From NCBI GenBank assembly GCA_017307285.1, contig JAFKFI010000083.1, forward strand, positions 1 to 37,523: a stretch of 37,523 nucleotides of DNA. Direction: 5' to 3'. The stretch comes from Alphaproteobacteria bacterium (GTDB lineage: Bacteria > Pseudomonadota > Alphaproteobacteria > Acetobacterales > Acetobacteraceae). Positions within the stretch are counted from its first letter, which is position 1, and every line of letters starts with the position of its first letter. The notes under the pieces are model-generated. The model saw only the letters and a list, made by a program, of their open reading frames with translations, was not told the DNA's origin and did not search any database. Shown here one piece after another: positions 7,920 to 16,110 of this stretch. The translations under genes were made by a program, and so were the position numbers.

Positions 7920-8722
7920 CAATCCTTGACTCCCTGCGGTCGACGACGACCAAGAGCCGCCTCGTTTATTTGGGGAACGCGACTACTGGGACCCGACCTG
8001 TTGTGGAGCGCGAAGTTGCAACGCGTCCTCAAGGGACATTCCTCGCATGTGGGTGAACGACCGCAGTGTCGCGCGGCGAGATCGAGAATAGCCCGATTAA
8101 TCCGAGCGGGCTCACGTGATCGCACCAGCAGCCGCGCGAGGCCTTGTAGGCGCGGGTCATAACGAATATCGACGAGGCGACGGGGCTCAAAGACGCGATC
8201 AAGAACACGCGCCATGTTCGAGTCGAGGAGAGGCTCAGGGCGCCCCTGAGCGAACAACAGCACTGCGCTCGCAACATACTGGCCAATGGCTGGCAATATT
8301 TCGAGCTCACCGCGCGAATCCGGAAAATCCCCCCTACGCGCAACCATCTCCGCTGCAAGCGCCTTTAGCGCGATCGCACGCCGCCGCCACAAACCGATCG
8401 GACGAAGAATGCTCTCAAGAAATTCGTCTGGCGCAGAGTCGATATCATCCCAGCTTCTAAACTGTTCAAAGAACGCGCCGAAGAAGCGGCCAACCGTCGA
8501 CGCTTGCGTCCGCTGGAGCAACACCTCTGCCACAACCTGCTGAAACACCCCCGCATCCTGTGATCGCCATGGAAATTGGCGGCCGTGCTGCTCATACCAA
8601 GCCAGGAGCCGCCGACGACACCAGCGAGCCTTGTCAAGCGTCGGCCTGTCGAACACGACAGGAGGCGGACTAGTCCTACTCCGTCTCGTCGAGGCCCGTG
8701 AAGATCCGGCTCGTGCCACCAT
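7919..8722 (-). CDS. HhH-GPD DNA glycosylase, probably thymine-DNA mismatch (Mig-like) type
   Basis: A base-excision enzyme of the MutY/endonuclease III superfamily. From the ATG at 8722 (267 residues) I see AEVLLQRTQ (Glu66), the helix-hairpin-helix LPAIGQYVASAVL (144-154), the catalytic Asp167 in LLDSNMARVLDR, and four cysteines C220-x5-C226-x2-C229-x5-C235 for an iron-sulfur cluster (one residue shorter than the usual first x6 spacing). The MutY C-terminal NUDIX-like domain is absent. Tyr149 sits where MutY has Ser, and this tyrosine is characteristic of the archaeal T:G mismatch glycosylase Mig.Mth, which is linked to a C5-methyltransferase. The gene overlaps the HerA gene by 47 bp; a GTG at 8656 is an alternative start. 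Likely job: repair of T:G mismatches arising from deaminated 5-methylcytosine. Confidence 0.85.
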   Translation of the reverse strand: MVARAGSSRASTRRSRTSPPPVVFDRPTLDKARWCRRRLLAWYEQHGRQFPWRSQDAGVFQQVVAEVLLQRTQASTVGRFFGAFFEQFRSWDDIDSAPDEFLESILRPIGLWRRRAIALKALAAEMVARRGDFPDSRGELEILPAIGQYVASAVLLFAQGRPEPLLDSNMARVLDRVFEPRRLVDIRYDPRLQGLARLLVRSREPARINRAILDLAARHCGRSPTCEECPLRTRCNFALHNRSGPSSRVPQINEAALGRRRPQGVKD

Positions 8723-10208
8723 GCTGCGTTACTCGCGGGCGCACCTGCACCAATCGGGGGCGCGCGAACAAGTTTCGTTGTGACGGGATCGACTGGACAT
8801 AACATGTTCCCGGTGCGAGCTGTTGGAGCGGTAGGTCGGAGAATTCAGGCGCAAATCGAACCAGGTCAGTTACATTGTCGCGAGTCCCCAGGCTGAAGAC
8901 AAACCTGGTTGTTATAAAACGTCTTATCTGCAGGGGAATCGAGCCGACATCCTGCGTCGCAAAGACATATGATGTTCCCTCGTGGCGCATGAGACGAATC
9001 CGCGCCTCGATCTTCTCGCCGAAGGCCTCGCTCATGTACTCATGCGCCTCGTCGAATACGACGAGCTTGTTGAACCCGCCCTGTACTCGGCTGATGTGGT
9101 TCGAGCACACCAGGAAGAAGCGAAGGGCATCGTCCTTGTTAAATAACGGCTGTCGTAGATCGAAAATCACCGCACGGCCCGGCCGGAGGATCTCGCTAAA
9201 TCGCAAGCCTCGCTCCGCGGACAGGTAACGTCGTATGAAATCGAGCCTAAGCTGGGCTGCCGATTGGCTTGACCGGTTGAGCGTGTTGGCAATGCTTCGC
9301 TCGAGGCTCTCGAGGCTGACATCGCCGGCAGCCTGCAAGTCCATCAGGGTGTTCCTGATCGCCCGGGCAAAGACGGCGTTGCTCCCCGGCTCGCCCATCA
9401 GTAGCTCCCAATCCTCCACGCCCAGCGTGGATGGGTCGAAGAATAGTTCCGAAGCAGGCAGTCCCCCGTATTCGGCGACGCGCTCAGGGGTCAGTTGCCC
9501 GGGTAAGCAGAGGATATGGATGTCATCGACGCCGCGCGGCGATGCTTGGTACATTCGCTCCAGCCGCTCGCGGTCGCTCTGGTCAGGATTCGGATGCGCA
9601 AAAGAGCTCAGCTCGAACCGGTCTGCTGAGTGCCGCCGGTAGTTGAAGATGACTACCGCGAGCGGTGCTGGCAGCGAGTTGATACCCGGTATCGGAACGA
9701 GGGCTGACTCCACGAGCGTGCCAAGAAGATAGCTCTTGCCAGAGCCCATGTACCCGAAGACGCCGATCGCCTTGGGATTGTCTAGATCAAGCGCCACTTG
9801 GTCGTTCGTGCCGACCATGTTGCCCAGCAGGCAGAACCGAGTAGCCGGCTCAGCCCAGCCGACGTAGGCCGCTGGCGGCGGGAGGCGAACAGGCGCAGCC
9901 ACGGATGGCGGAGTGTCCTGCGGAGCACCGACCCCCGCGCCCGATGGGGTGGAAGGAACGTCACCAGCCCCAGTTCCTGGCGCTGGTGCTGATGCGGAGC
10001 CTTGCTCCTCGCCGGGTGGAATAGCCGATGCCCCGTCCTCTCCTGGGCCGGTCTCCGGCGGTGTGCCACCTTCATCCCCGCCTGTGGCGGGATGGGCGGG
10101 TCCACTCATCGTATCTGGCGTTAGCCCGAGCATTGCTGACAGCGCGGCTGTGACATCTGTCTCGGCGGCAGGTGGGATGCTCGCTCTTTCCACGAACATC
10201 GCGCGCAT
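8676..10208 (-). CDS. HerA/FtsK-type P-loop ATPase (possible C-terminal half of a DptH-like protein)
   Basis: 510 residues from ATG 10208. Residues about 31-112 are a low-complexity Pro/Gly/Ala/Glu linker. The ATPase core follows: Walker A GYMGSGKS (152-159), Walker B VVFDEAH (383-389, with Asp386 and Glu387) and the HerA-like sensor YVFATQDVGSIP (414-425) with nearby arginines. HerA-type ATPases form hexamers that move DNA. There is no good ribosome binding site at 10208. The same reading frame is open upstream to an in-frame TAG at 10362, which ends the preceding 1396-aa gene, whereas every other junction in the operon overlaps or is under 20 bp. This suggests one ancestral gene of about 1958 codons split by a nonsense codon. 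Confidence 0.88.
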   Translation of the reverse strand: MRAMFVERASIPPAAETDVTAALSAMLGLTPDTMSGPAHPATGGDEGGTPPETGPGEDGASAIPPGEEQGSASAPAPGTGAGDVPSTPSGAGVGAPQDTPPSVAAPVRLPPPAAYVGWAEPATRFCLLGNMVGTNDQVALDLDNPKAIGVFGYMGSGKSYLLGTLVESALVPIPGINSLPAPLAVVIFNYRRHSADRFELSSFAHPNPDQSDRERLERMYQASPRGVDDIHILCLPGQLTPERVAEYGGLPASELFFDPSTLGVEDWELLMGEPGSNAVFARAIRNTLMDLQAAGDVSLESLERSIANTLNRSSQSAAQLRLDFIRRYLSAERGLRFSEILRPGRAVIFDLRQPLFNKDDALRFFLVCSNHISRVQGGFNKLVVFDEAHEYMSEAFGEKIEARIRLMRHEGTSYVFATQDVGSIPLQIRRFITTRFVFSLGTRDNVTDLVRFAPEFSDLPLQQLAPGTCYVQSIPSQRNLFARPRLVQVRPRVTQHGGTSRIFTGLDETE

Positions 10209-10361
10209 CGCTTCGTCGATGGCACTTCTCAGCGCCGAATCGTCGGGCCCTATCCCATTCCCCGCCCACCAGGTACCAGGTACCGCGGCCGGGTCTATGA
10301 AAACTTCGTAGCTCTCATCTTGACCAGCGCGAACGATGCACGCTGCTCCGCTTGTCGTGAT
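10209..10361 (-). other. Open frame joining the 1396-aa gene and the HerA ATPase (51 codons after an in-frame TAG)
   Basis: Directly after the TAG at 10364-10362 the same frame continues without a stop for 51 codons into the ATG at 10208. It translates as protein-like sequence (ITTSGAACIVRAGQDESYEV, then FIDPAAVPGTWWAGNG…). It contains no ATG or GTG start, and no clear ribosome binding site precedes 10208. Either this is a coding remnant of a single large gene, or the TAG is read through at some rate. Confidence 0.6.
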
Positions 10362-13300
10362 CTAGCCCGGGGCAAACCACAGCAGCAAGGCGGGTCCAGC
10401 ATCCACCGCCACGCGGCCCTGCACGATGTGCCGCAGGACGGTTGCCCTCGCGATGGGATCCACCGGCTCGTCAGCGAAGCTCAGCGCGAGGTCGACAAGC
10501 GTTGCACAAGCTTGCCTACGGACGACGGCAACAACTGGATCTTGGACGACGTCCGGCGTGGTATTTACAGCCGCAGCCAAGGCGCGAACGAGCGTCGCCG
10601 CGTCCCTGAGTTGCTCTCTCGCTCGCTTGAGCTCCGGATCATTATCTGGCGGTAACGGGCTCGGCGCTTGAGGTTGGCCATGGTGTTTTATCTCGACCGG
10701 CACGATGCCAATCCGGACCGCGTCACCTTCGATTCTAACCTTGAAAACCAGGAGGTCCGCCCTGCGGCGGGGTGACTCTCCCGCAATGCCGGACAAGATC
10801 GGCGCAACCGGATCAATCGGCAAAAGCCCGGCAAAGGTATCGTTGCGGAGTGTGACCCAGCCTTGGGGCTGCATGTGCCCGGCCGGAGGCAAGAGGGCCC
10901 GGGTAGCATAGAAATGACCAGCGGCCGCGCTCTCCTGGGTCCCGCCCGCTGCTTGCAAGGACGCCAAGCCAATCCCTCGGCGTCCTAGCTCGGTTATCAT
11001 TTCCTGCGCGGCCGCCTCGGCCAAGCCTTGGCGACTCGCTAGGCCCTTTATCAACGACGCAGGAACGCGTGCCACGACATAGTGAGCCCGCTTTGCAAGC
11101 TCGTCTCGATCTCCCTGCCCATCGGCAAGCCATGATGGTCGCCATTCCCAGAGCATGTGGTCTGCGTGGCCACCGGCCCTGATAGTGCCCGACAGTAGGG
11201 CCGGGTCAATGTTGAGGGTGCCCAGCACCTCCCAGCGTGCACCGCTACCGATACCGAGCGCGTTCGCCTGGGGTGCGACACGGAGAGCCGAATTCCCGTT
11301 CGGCAGCGAATGTTCGATCGTTGCCAACAGGCGCGAGAGGCCCAAGACGTCATCGCCAAGGTGTCCGGCATATTGCTGGTCGAGGATCTGGTCCGCGATC
11401 GCGGGGACCGAGAAACGCCGGAGCGGCAACGGCGCGAGCACGCCAGTCGCGATGGCGTCGACAACGCCCATGTGGGCACTAGCGTTTTCGATTAGCGCAA
11501 TGTCGGAAGCAGATGGCGCGGACTCCGCCGGATATCGGCGCCACTCGAAAGGTCGATCCCGCCAATCCGCGTCGCGTTGTATAAGCAATCGGTCGCGCGA
11601 AGGCGGTGCACCGAGCCTGTTTTCAGAGTCCCAAATGCGTGTCGCGCCACCGAGCAGGGAAACTTCGCGTACTGCCGCCCCTCCGACCGCCTGGACCAGG
11701 GCATCGTCGATTTCGCGGGCTCGCGGTGCCGGCGATACGGACCGGACGTCAACCTCCAACGAGTTCAGGTAGGGATGGATGGCCAGATAGTCCGTGATCG
11801 CCTGATCAACTACCTTTTCGTTGATTCCGCTGGGGCCACCCCAGGGCAGCTCGAGGCCAGCAGCGAGCCTTGGCACGCGCACTAGGCCGTCGTTCCCCAG
11901 GACGCCCAACGCGCTCCACGTCGCGAAATCCGCATCCTCTCCCGGATCGAGCGGCAAGGCGACCATGGGGACCGCCTGACCCGTGACTGAGACGGTCATC
12001 CCCGTCAGGGGGAGGTTCCACCCCTCGGCGAGGCCCAGGAGTGCGCGGTTAACACTCGAGCTTTGCGCGAGCCGAGCGACAGAAAATGCCCAGGCAAGTC
12101 GCACGGGATGAAGCGGCGAGAGGAAGACCGCTTGGACTCGTCCCAGGTTCGCACCCGGTGCATCGTCCACCACGACGATCGAAAAAGGATAGCTCGCCCA
12201 GAACGCGTCTGCGGCGGAGAGGGTCTTGGCTTGCGCAACCAGGTCGGAGTGTGCGTCGACAAGCGCACGCACAACTGGGCCCGGCAATTCACCGGGGTTC
12301 GTCGCCGAGAGCCAAATCTCCTCGCCACCGCCCCGAACGCCGAGGTGATCGAGAACCGCGTGCGATGCGGTTACGAATGTTCGCCACGCGGCACCTGCCG
12401 TGAGCGCACCACTTGGAGCATTTCGAATCCCAGGCAACTGGAAGCTTGAGGGAAAGTTGGCTAGGACGGTCGGCGCGGTGCCGGCGATTGCCGGCCATTC
12501 GACTACGGAGTGATTGCTCCCCAGCACGTACTGAAACAAGCTGTCGGGCAGCCCGCCAGTTGAATTCCGGACGGCGTTGACCACGATACCTTGGAAACGA
12601 CCTAGGACGCTGGCGCGGGCATTCGAAGATGGAGGCTTTCGTCCCGCGCCGGCATTCCGAATCGCTGCAACGAGGCCTGACGTTACCGACCGCGAACGCT
12701 GCTTGACCTTGACAACCGCTATTACGCCCGCTGTCGAGCCTGTGACTTGGTCGCCATCGTCTAGCCGGGTGTCAACCTGCTGCAGTCCATTTACCGCGGT
12801 GAAAGCCCGGCCGTTAACATCCATGGCTGCCTCGGCGGAAAACGAGCCGCCGTCTACGACCCGGCCGTCGTAGCCGATCAAGGTGTACGATCCTTCCTCG
12901 ACGAGGAGCAGGTCCGGCGTCGAGCCTGCATTCCACGCCGAGTCGCTAGGTCCACGCTCAAACGTGTCCCCGCGATCAGGCGCGACGACTAGCTTCCCGC
13001 GGCTTCCGTCGTAGGCAAGCAATGTCAGTGAGAAGCAGGACGGCACGATGATCTCGATCGAGTGATCTACTGGCCGCGCTTCGCCCCACCCAGCCCCCGT
13101 CCCGTCGCGGGCGGACGCGACGAGGCGCAGCGTGCGAACAGGATGCCAGGAACCCGAACCAGCGCCCCCGCTATCGACCGCTGCCGAGTAGATGACTGTG
13201 CTGTCGAATTCGATCTCCAATTGCTCGCCCGGAGCCACGCGGAGCGCGCGGATGTCCGCTTTCACGCCGGTACCCGAAACCGACAGTTTCACACTATCCG

Positions 13301-14552
13301 GATCAATCGCGGTCGCCCCGTGGGCACCTTGAGCTGGCAATGAGTGAGTGACGTGAAGCGATGTCCATGGCTCCCGGAGGCGCAGTGACACCGCACTCAG
13401 CGAGACTGTTATTCGACGCTTTCTGGCAGAAGTCTCTTCCGAGACGCTGCCGCTGCGCGTCTGCAGGACCAGCGCAGCTTCCCTACCGGGCAATGTAGTC
13501 AGCACCGCGCACGACGGATTGCTGGCAATGCCGCGAGCCTGACGCAGTGCTGCCCGCGCGCACTCAAGCTGATAGGTATTGACCCCCCACCACGCCGGCA
13601 CCGGCGCGATCGGAAAGACGGGCGGGCTGCTCGTAAGAAGAGTTGGAGAAGGGGCACGGGCAAACACCCTTCGTCCAACGACCGGCGCGGGGGTTTCGGG
13701 TGACACGATAAGTGCGCCCGACCAGTCGAGCCCGCGCCAAGGCGTAGGCTTCTGAGCACCGGGCACTTGGAGATCCAATGCCATCAGGAGTGTCTCGATC
13801 CCGCCGCGCGGGATCACGAACTCATCGACGACCTGTTGCCACCAACGCGCAAGCCGCGGTGCGTCATCCTGAAGCCGTTCCGTCGGGCTTAGCAGAAAAG
13901 GATTATCGGTATCATTTTCGCGCGCCGGGACCGGGATGCCGGCAAGCCGTAACAGCTCCCATGCGTGACGCTCTTCTGGGGCTGACGGTAGGCCTTTGAT
14001 GCCCTGTTCGAGGTCTGACCATGTGAGTGCCCAGTGCTCCAGGAACCGATCGCTCCAGTGCTCCGTTGCGGTGCTGCCGGCTTGCTCGAATGCGGCTACA
14101 AGCAGCTCCGCAAGCCAAGAGGCGGTTTCCTTGAATGCCTCGAATGCCGGTCCCCCAGGCGGAAGCGAGAGTCCCCGCCACAGCTCGTTGACGCACAGGC
14201 CTGAAAGCAGGTCGGTGGAGCATTCGCCTCCGCCAGTGCCAGGAAACCGAGCCGAGATAAATGGCCGAACCACGTCCCGAAATGATGTATCCGGGTCGCG
14301 CTCGCTGCGCCTCCACACGAATACCCTGTCTTCAGCGGTTCGCCATCCGAGGACGTCGGCCCAGCTTACTTGCACGACGCCACCTGGCACGGTTGCCCGC
14401 TCGCCGACCAAGACCGCACGTGCTGCCGCGACCGCGTTGCATGAAGCAACGAGGTCGTACATCTCTGCTTCCAGCGCAAGCGGCAGCTCGACCGAGTACA
14501 GCCCTTTGAGGGTAGCAAGGTGAGCTGCTATCGCGCGTCCAACGAGTCCCAT
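10362..14552 (-). CDS. Large defence-operon protein with a C-terminal PD-(D/E)XK-like motif (DptH-like N-terminal part)
   Basis: A 1396-residue protein of no clear named family. The N-terminal 300 residues look helical. The middle (about 380-650) is rich in beta-strand-like sequence (LHVTHSLPAQGAHG…, APGEQLEIEFDSTVIY). Near the end is a restriction-nuclease-like motif: Asp1266 in RRADLLVF, then Glu1287-x-Lys1289 in VPVEIKHHG, followed by the helix ELKRAREQL often seen after this motif. No P-loop is present. That function is supplied by the HerA ATPase encoded just beyond in the same frame. The order (large N-terminal region, nuclease-like domain, HerA ATPase) matches my recollection of DptH of phosphorothioate-dependent restriction; this is architecture-based and unproven. 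It starts 19 bp after the previous gene. Confidence 0.85.
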   Translation of the reverse strand: MGLVGRAIAAHLATLKGLYSVELPLALEAEMYDLVASCNAVAAARAVLVGERATVPGGVVQVSWADVLGWRTAEDRVFVWRRSERDPDTSFRDVVRPFISARFPGTGGGECSTDLLSGLCVNELWRGLSLPPGGPAFEAFKETASWLAELLVAAFEQAGSTATEHWSDRFLEHWALTWSDLEQGIKGLPSAPEERHAWELLRLAGIPVPARENDTDNPFLLSPTERLQDDAPRLARWWQQVVDEFVIPRGGIETLLMALDLQVPGAQKPTPWRGLDWSGALIVSPETPAPVVGRRVFARAPSPTLLTSSPPVFPIAPVPAWWGVNTYQLECARAALRQARGIASNPSCAVLTTLPGREAALVLQTRSGSVSEETSARKRRITVSLSAVSLRLREPWTSLHVTHSLPAQGAHGATAIDPDSVKLSVSGTGVKADIRALRVAPGEQLEIEFDSTVIYSAAVDSGGAGSGSWHPVRTLRLVASARDGTGAGWGEARPVDHSIEIIVPSCFSLTLLAYDGSRGKLVVAPDRGDTFERGPSDSAWNAGSTPDLLLVEEGSYTLIGYDGRVVDGGSFSAEAAMDVNGRAFTAVNGLQQVDTRLDDGDQVTGSTAGVIAVVKVKQRSRSVTSGLVAAIRNAGAGRKPPSSNARASVLGRFQGIVVNAVRNSTGGLPDSLFQYVLGSNHSVVEWPAIAGTAPTVLANFPSSFQLPGIRNAPSGALTAGAAWRTFVTASHAVLDHLGVRGGGEEIWLSATNPGELPGPVVRALVDAHSDLVAQAKTLSAADAFWASYPFSIVVVDDAPGANLGRVQAVFLSPLHPVRLAWAFSVARLAQSSSVNRALLGLAEGWNLPLTGMTVSVTGQAVPMVALPLDPGEDADFATWSALGVLGNDGLVRVPRLAAGLELPWGGPSGINEKVVDQAITDYLAIHPYLNSLEVDVRSVSPAPRAREIDDALVQAVGGAAVREVSLLGGATRIWDSENRLGAPPSRDRLLIQRDADWRDRPFEWRRYPAESAPSASDIALIENASAHMGVVDAIATGVLAPLPLRRFSVPAIADQILDQQYAGHLGDDVLGLSRLLATIEHSLPNGNSALRVAPQANALGIGSGARWEVLGTLNIDPALLSGTIRAGGHADHMLWEWRPSWLADGQGDRDELAKRAHYVVARVPASLIKGLASRQGLAEAAAQEMITELGRRGIGLASLQAAGGTQESAAAGHFYATRALLPPAGHMQPQGWVTLRNDTFAGLLPIDPVAPILSGIAGESPRRRADLLVFKVRIEGDAVRIGIVPVEIKHHGQPQAPSPLPPDNDPELKRAREQLRDAATLVRALAAAVNTTPDVVQDPVVAVVRRQACATLVDLALSFADEPVDPIARATVLRHIVQGRVAVDAGPALLLWFAPG

Positions 14553-14571
14553 GCTATTCAGCCTTGCCCAT

Positions 14572-16110
14572 CTAGAACGCCGATCGAATTACAAGTGCGT
14601 TGTCGGCGTCAGGGCTATCAGTGCTCAGGCCCGCCTCTTCGAGCAATCGGACGAGCACCGATCGTTCGTTGCGGATACCGAGTGACGCCAGGTCGTCGAC
14701 CAGCTCCCCAAGGGTACAGTGTCCGCGCGGTCGACCAGCGAGCAGGCTGCAAACGACGACCAGCCACTCAGGACCAGGCTCGAACCAGAAATTCCGCTGG
14801 TTGCTGCGCGCGAGGTAATAGAAGTCGGCCTGGTCCGCCGTGTCGTCATCGGATGTCCTCGGAATAAGCAGGTATCGCACGAATTCTCGGGTGTTCTTGG
14901 CCGTGTTGGCCTCGGGTTCAAGCCGAACTTCTAGGGCCGCGGCACCCTGGGTCGAAAACTCACCAATCCACGTGGCAAGCCGAGCAGGAAGAGTCCCCGC
15001 CTGGACGGTGGAGAGGTCGAGATCCTGCGGCTGGTCTGCGAGCGCGTCCTCAAGCGCCTGTCGAGCCTTGTTGCCCTGCATGAGGAGCGCCTCGAGCGCC
15101 GGCCAAGCGTTCTTTTCCGAGGGAGGAACATTGACCGGCTCGATTGATGCCAGCCGTGCGCCGTCCTGTATGAAGCTGGTGACGGCCGAGACAGCGGCAG
15201 CAGCCTCGCTTGAGTTTTGTCGGCTCTCGATCGCGGCTCGGTGAAGAAGGCGGAAGAACTCGGCTTCCCAAAGGTAGGCAAACGCTAGCCCGGTCCGAAG
15301 CAGGCACAGCGACCAGTCGGTGAAGCGCCGGGCTGGCAGGGCATTGCGCCAGTTGTTTGCGGGATCACAGAGATTCGACCACTTCGTCCAGAACCACCGG
15401 AACGGGGTAAACCGGGCAGTGGCCAACGGATGCGCCGGGCCAACCACGGGAAGAATCGGCCCGATGGCCGGCCAAGCCCGCCAATGCTCCACGCCAGTTC
15501 CGAGCTCGTCCCACACGTGCCGCGCCATGGCCTGCAGCGTGTTGGCCATCAGTCGGTTCAAGGCATCACCCGGAGGTTCCGTGCGAAGCAAATTGAGAAG
15601 GGTCGACGCAACGTGCCCCTCGCCCGACGAGCCGCCGAGCCATCCAACGACCTCGATCGCGCGCGCTTGGTTTGCGGGGCTGTCCTTGTTGACCATGCCG
15701 TGCAGTGTCTGCAGGCTGACGACATCGGGCGTGATAGGTACGCATGCTAGGGACTTGTCGCCCCTTGCGCGTGGCGCGAGAAGCGAGTCGAGAACCACTG
15801 ACATCGGGTTTAGCCCCGGCGGCACGCGGTCAATCAACCCCGCCAACGGGGTCCCGAGTGCGATCGAGTAGGTCTCCAGCGCCTTGGGCGACCCACCGTG
15901 CGTCTTCCGCGCTACGAGCCTTCGCGGGTCGTGGCCTGCTGGAACTTGGGCACGCGCCAGGTCGTCGAAGTACCCCTCGGTCGCGTTATCTCCGTTAAGA
16001 CTCGACCCTCGGGACCTCCAGAAAAGATCGGTAAGCAGGGCCTCGGTCTGCTTCGCGTATTCTGGCCGCGGTAGAGGGAGGAGCTGGTTGACCAGCCAAC
16101 TTCCGGTCAT
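14572..16110 (-). CDS. Defence-operon protein of unknown family (position of DptG)
   Basis: A 512-residue protein starting at ATG 16110, whose ATG overlaps the previous stop as ATGA; a longer reading from 16179 lies inside the ATPase gene. I recognise no domain. It is largely helical, with a conserved-looking aromatic segment (FTPFRWFWTKWSNLCDPANN) followed by WSLCLLRTGLAFAYLWEAEFF around residues 220-280, and no P-loop or nuclease motif. It lies between an F-like ATPase and an H-like protein, just as DptG lies between DptF and DptH, so a structural or adaptor subunit of the same complex is the likely role. This is inference from gene order. Confidence 0.82.
   Translation of the reverse strand: MTGSWLVNQLLPLPRPEYAKQTEALLTDLFWRSRGSSLNGDNATEGYFDDLARAQVPAGHDPRRLVARKTHGGSPKALETYSIALGTPLAGLIDRVPPGLNPMSVVLDSLLAPRARGDKSLACVPITPDVVSLQTLHGMVNKDSPANQARAIEVVGWLGGSSGEGHVASTLLNLLRTEPPGDALNRLMANTLQAMARHVWDELGTGVEHWRAWPAIGPILPVVGPAHPLATARFTPFRWFWTKWSNLCDPANNWRNALPARRFTDWSLCLLRTGLAFAYLWEAEFFRLLHRAAIESRQNSSEAAAAVSAVTSFIQDGARLASIEPVNVPPSEKNAWPALEALLMQGNKARQALEDALADQPQDLDLSTVQAGTLPARLATWIGEFSTQGAAALEVRLEPEANTAKNTREFVRYLLIPRTSDDDTADQADFYYLARSNQRNFWFEPGPEWLVVVCSLLAGRPRGHCTLGELVDDLASLGIRNERSVLVRLLEEAGLSTDSPDADNALVIRSAF

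Noticed and set aside
7919-8722. Housekeeping MutY adenine glycosylase
   Set aside because: It lacks the MutY C-terminal NUDIX-like domain, has Tyr instead of Ser in the hairpin motif, and is embedded in an operon with a methyltransferase and ATPases.
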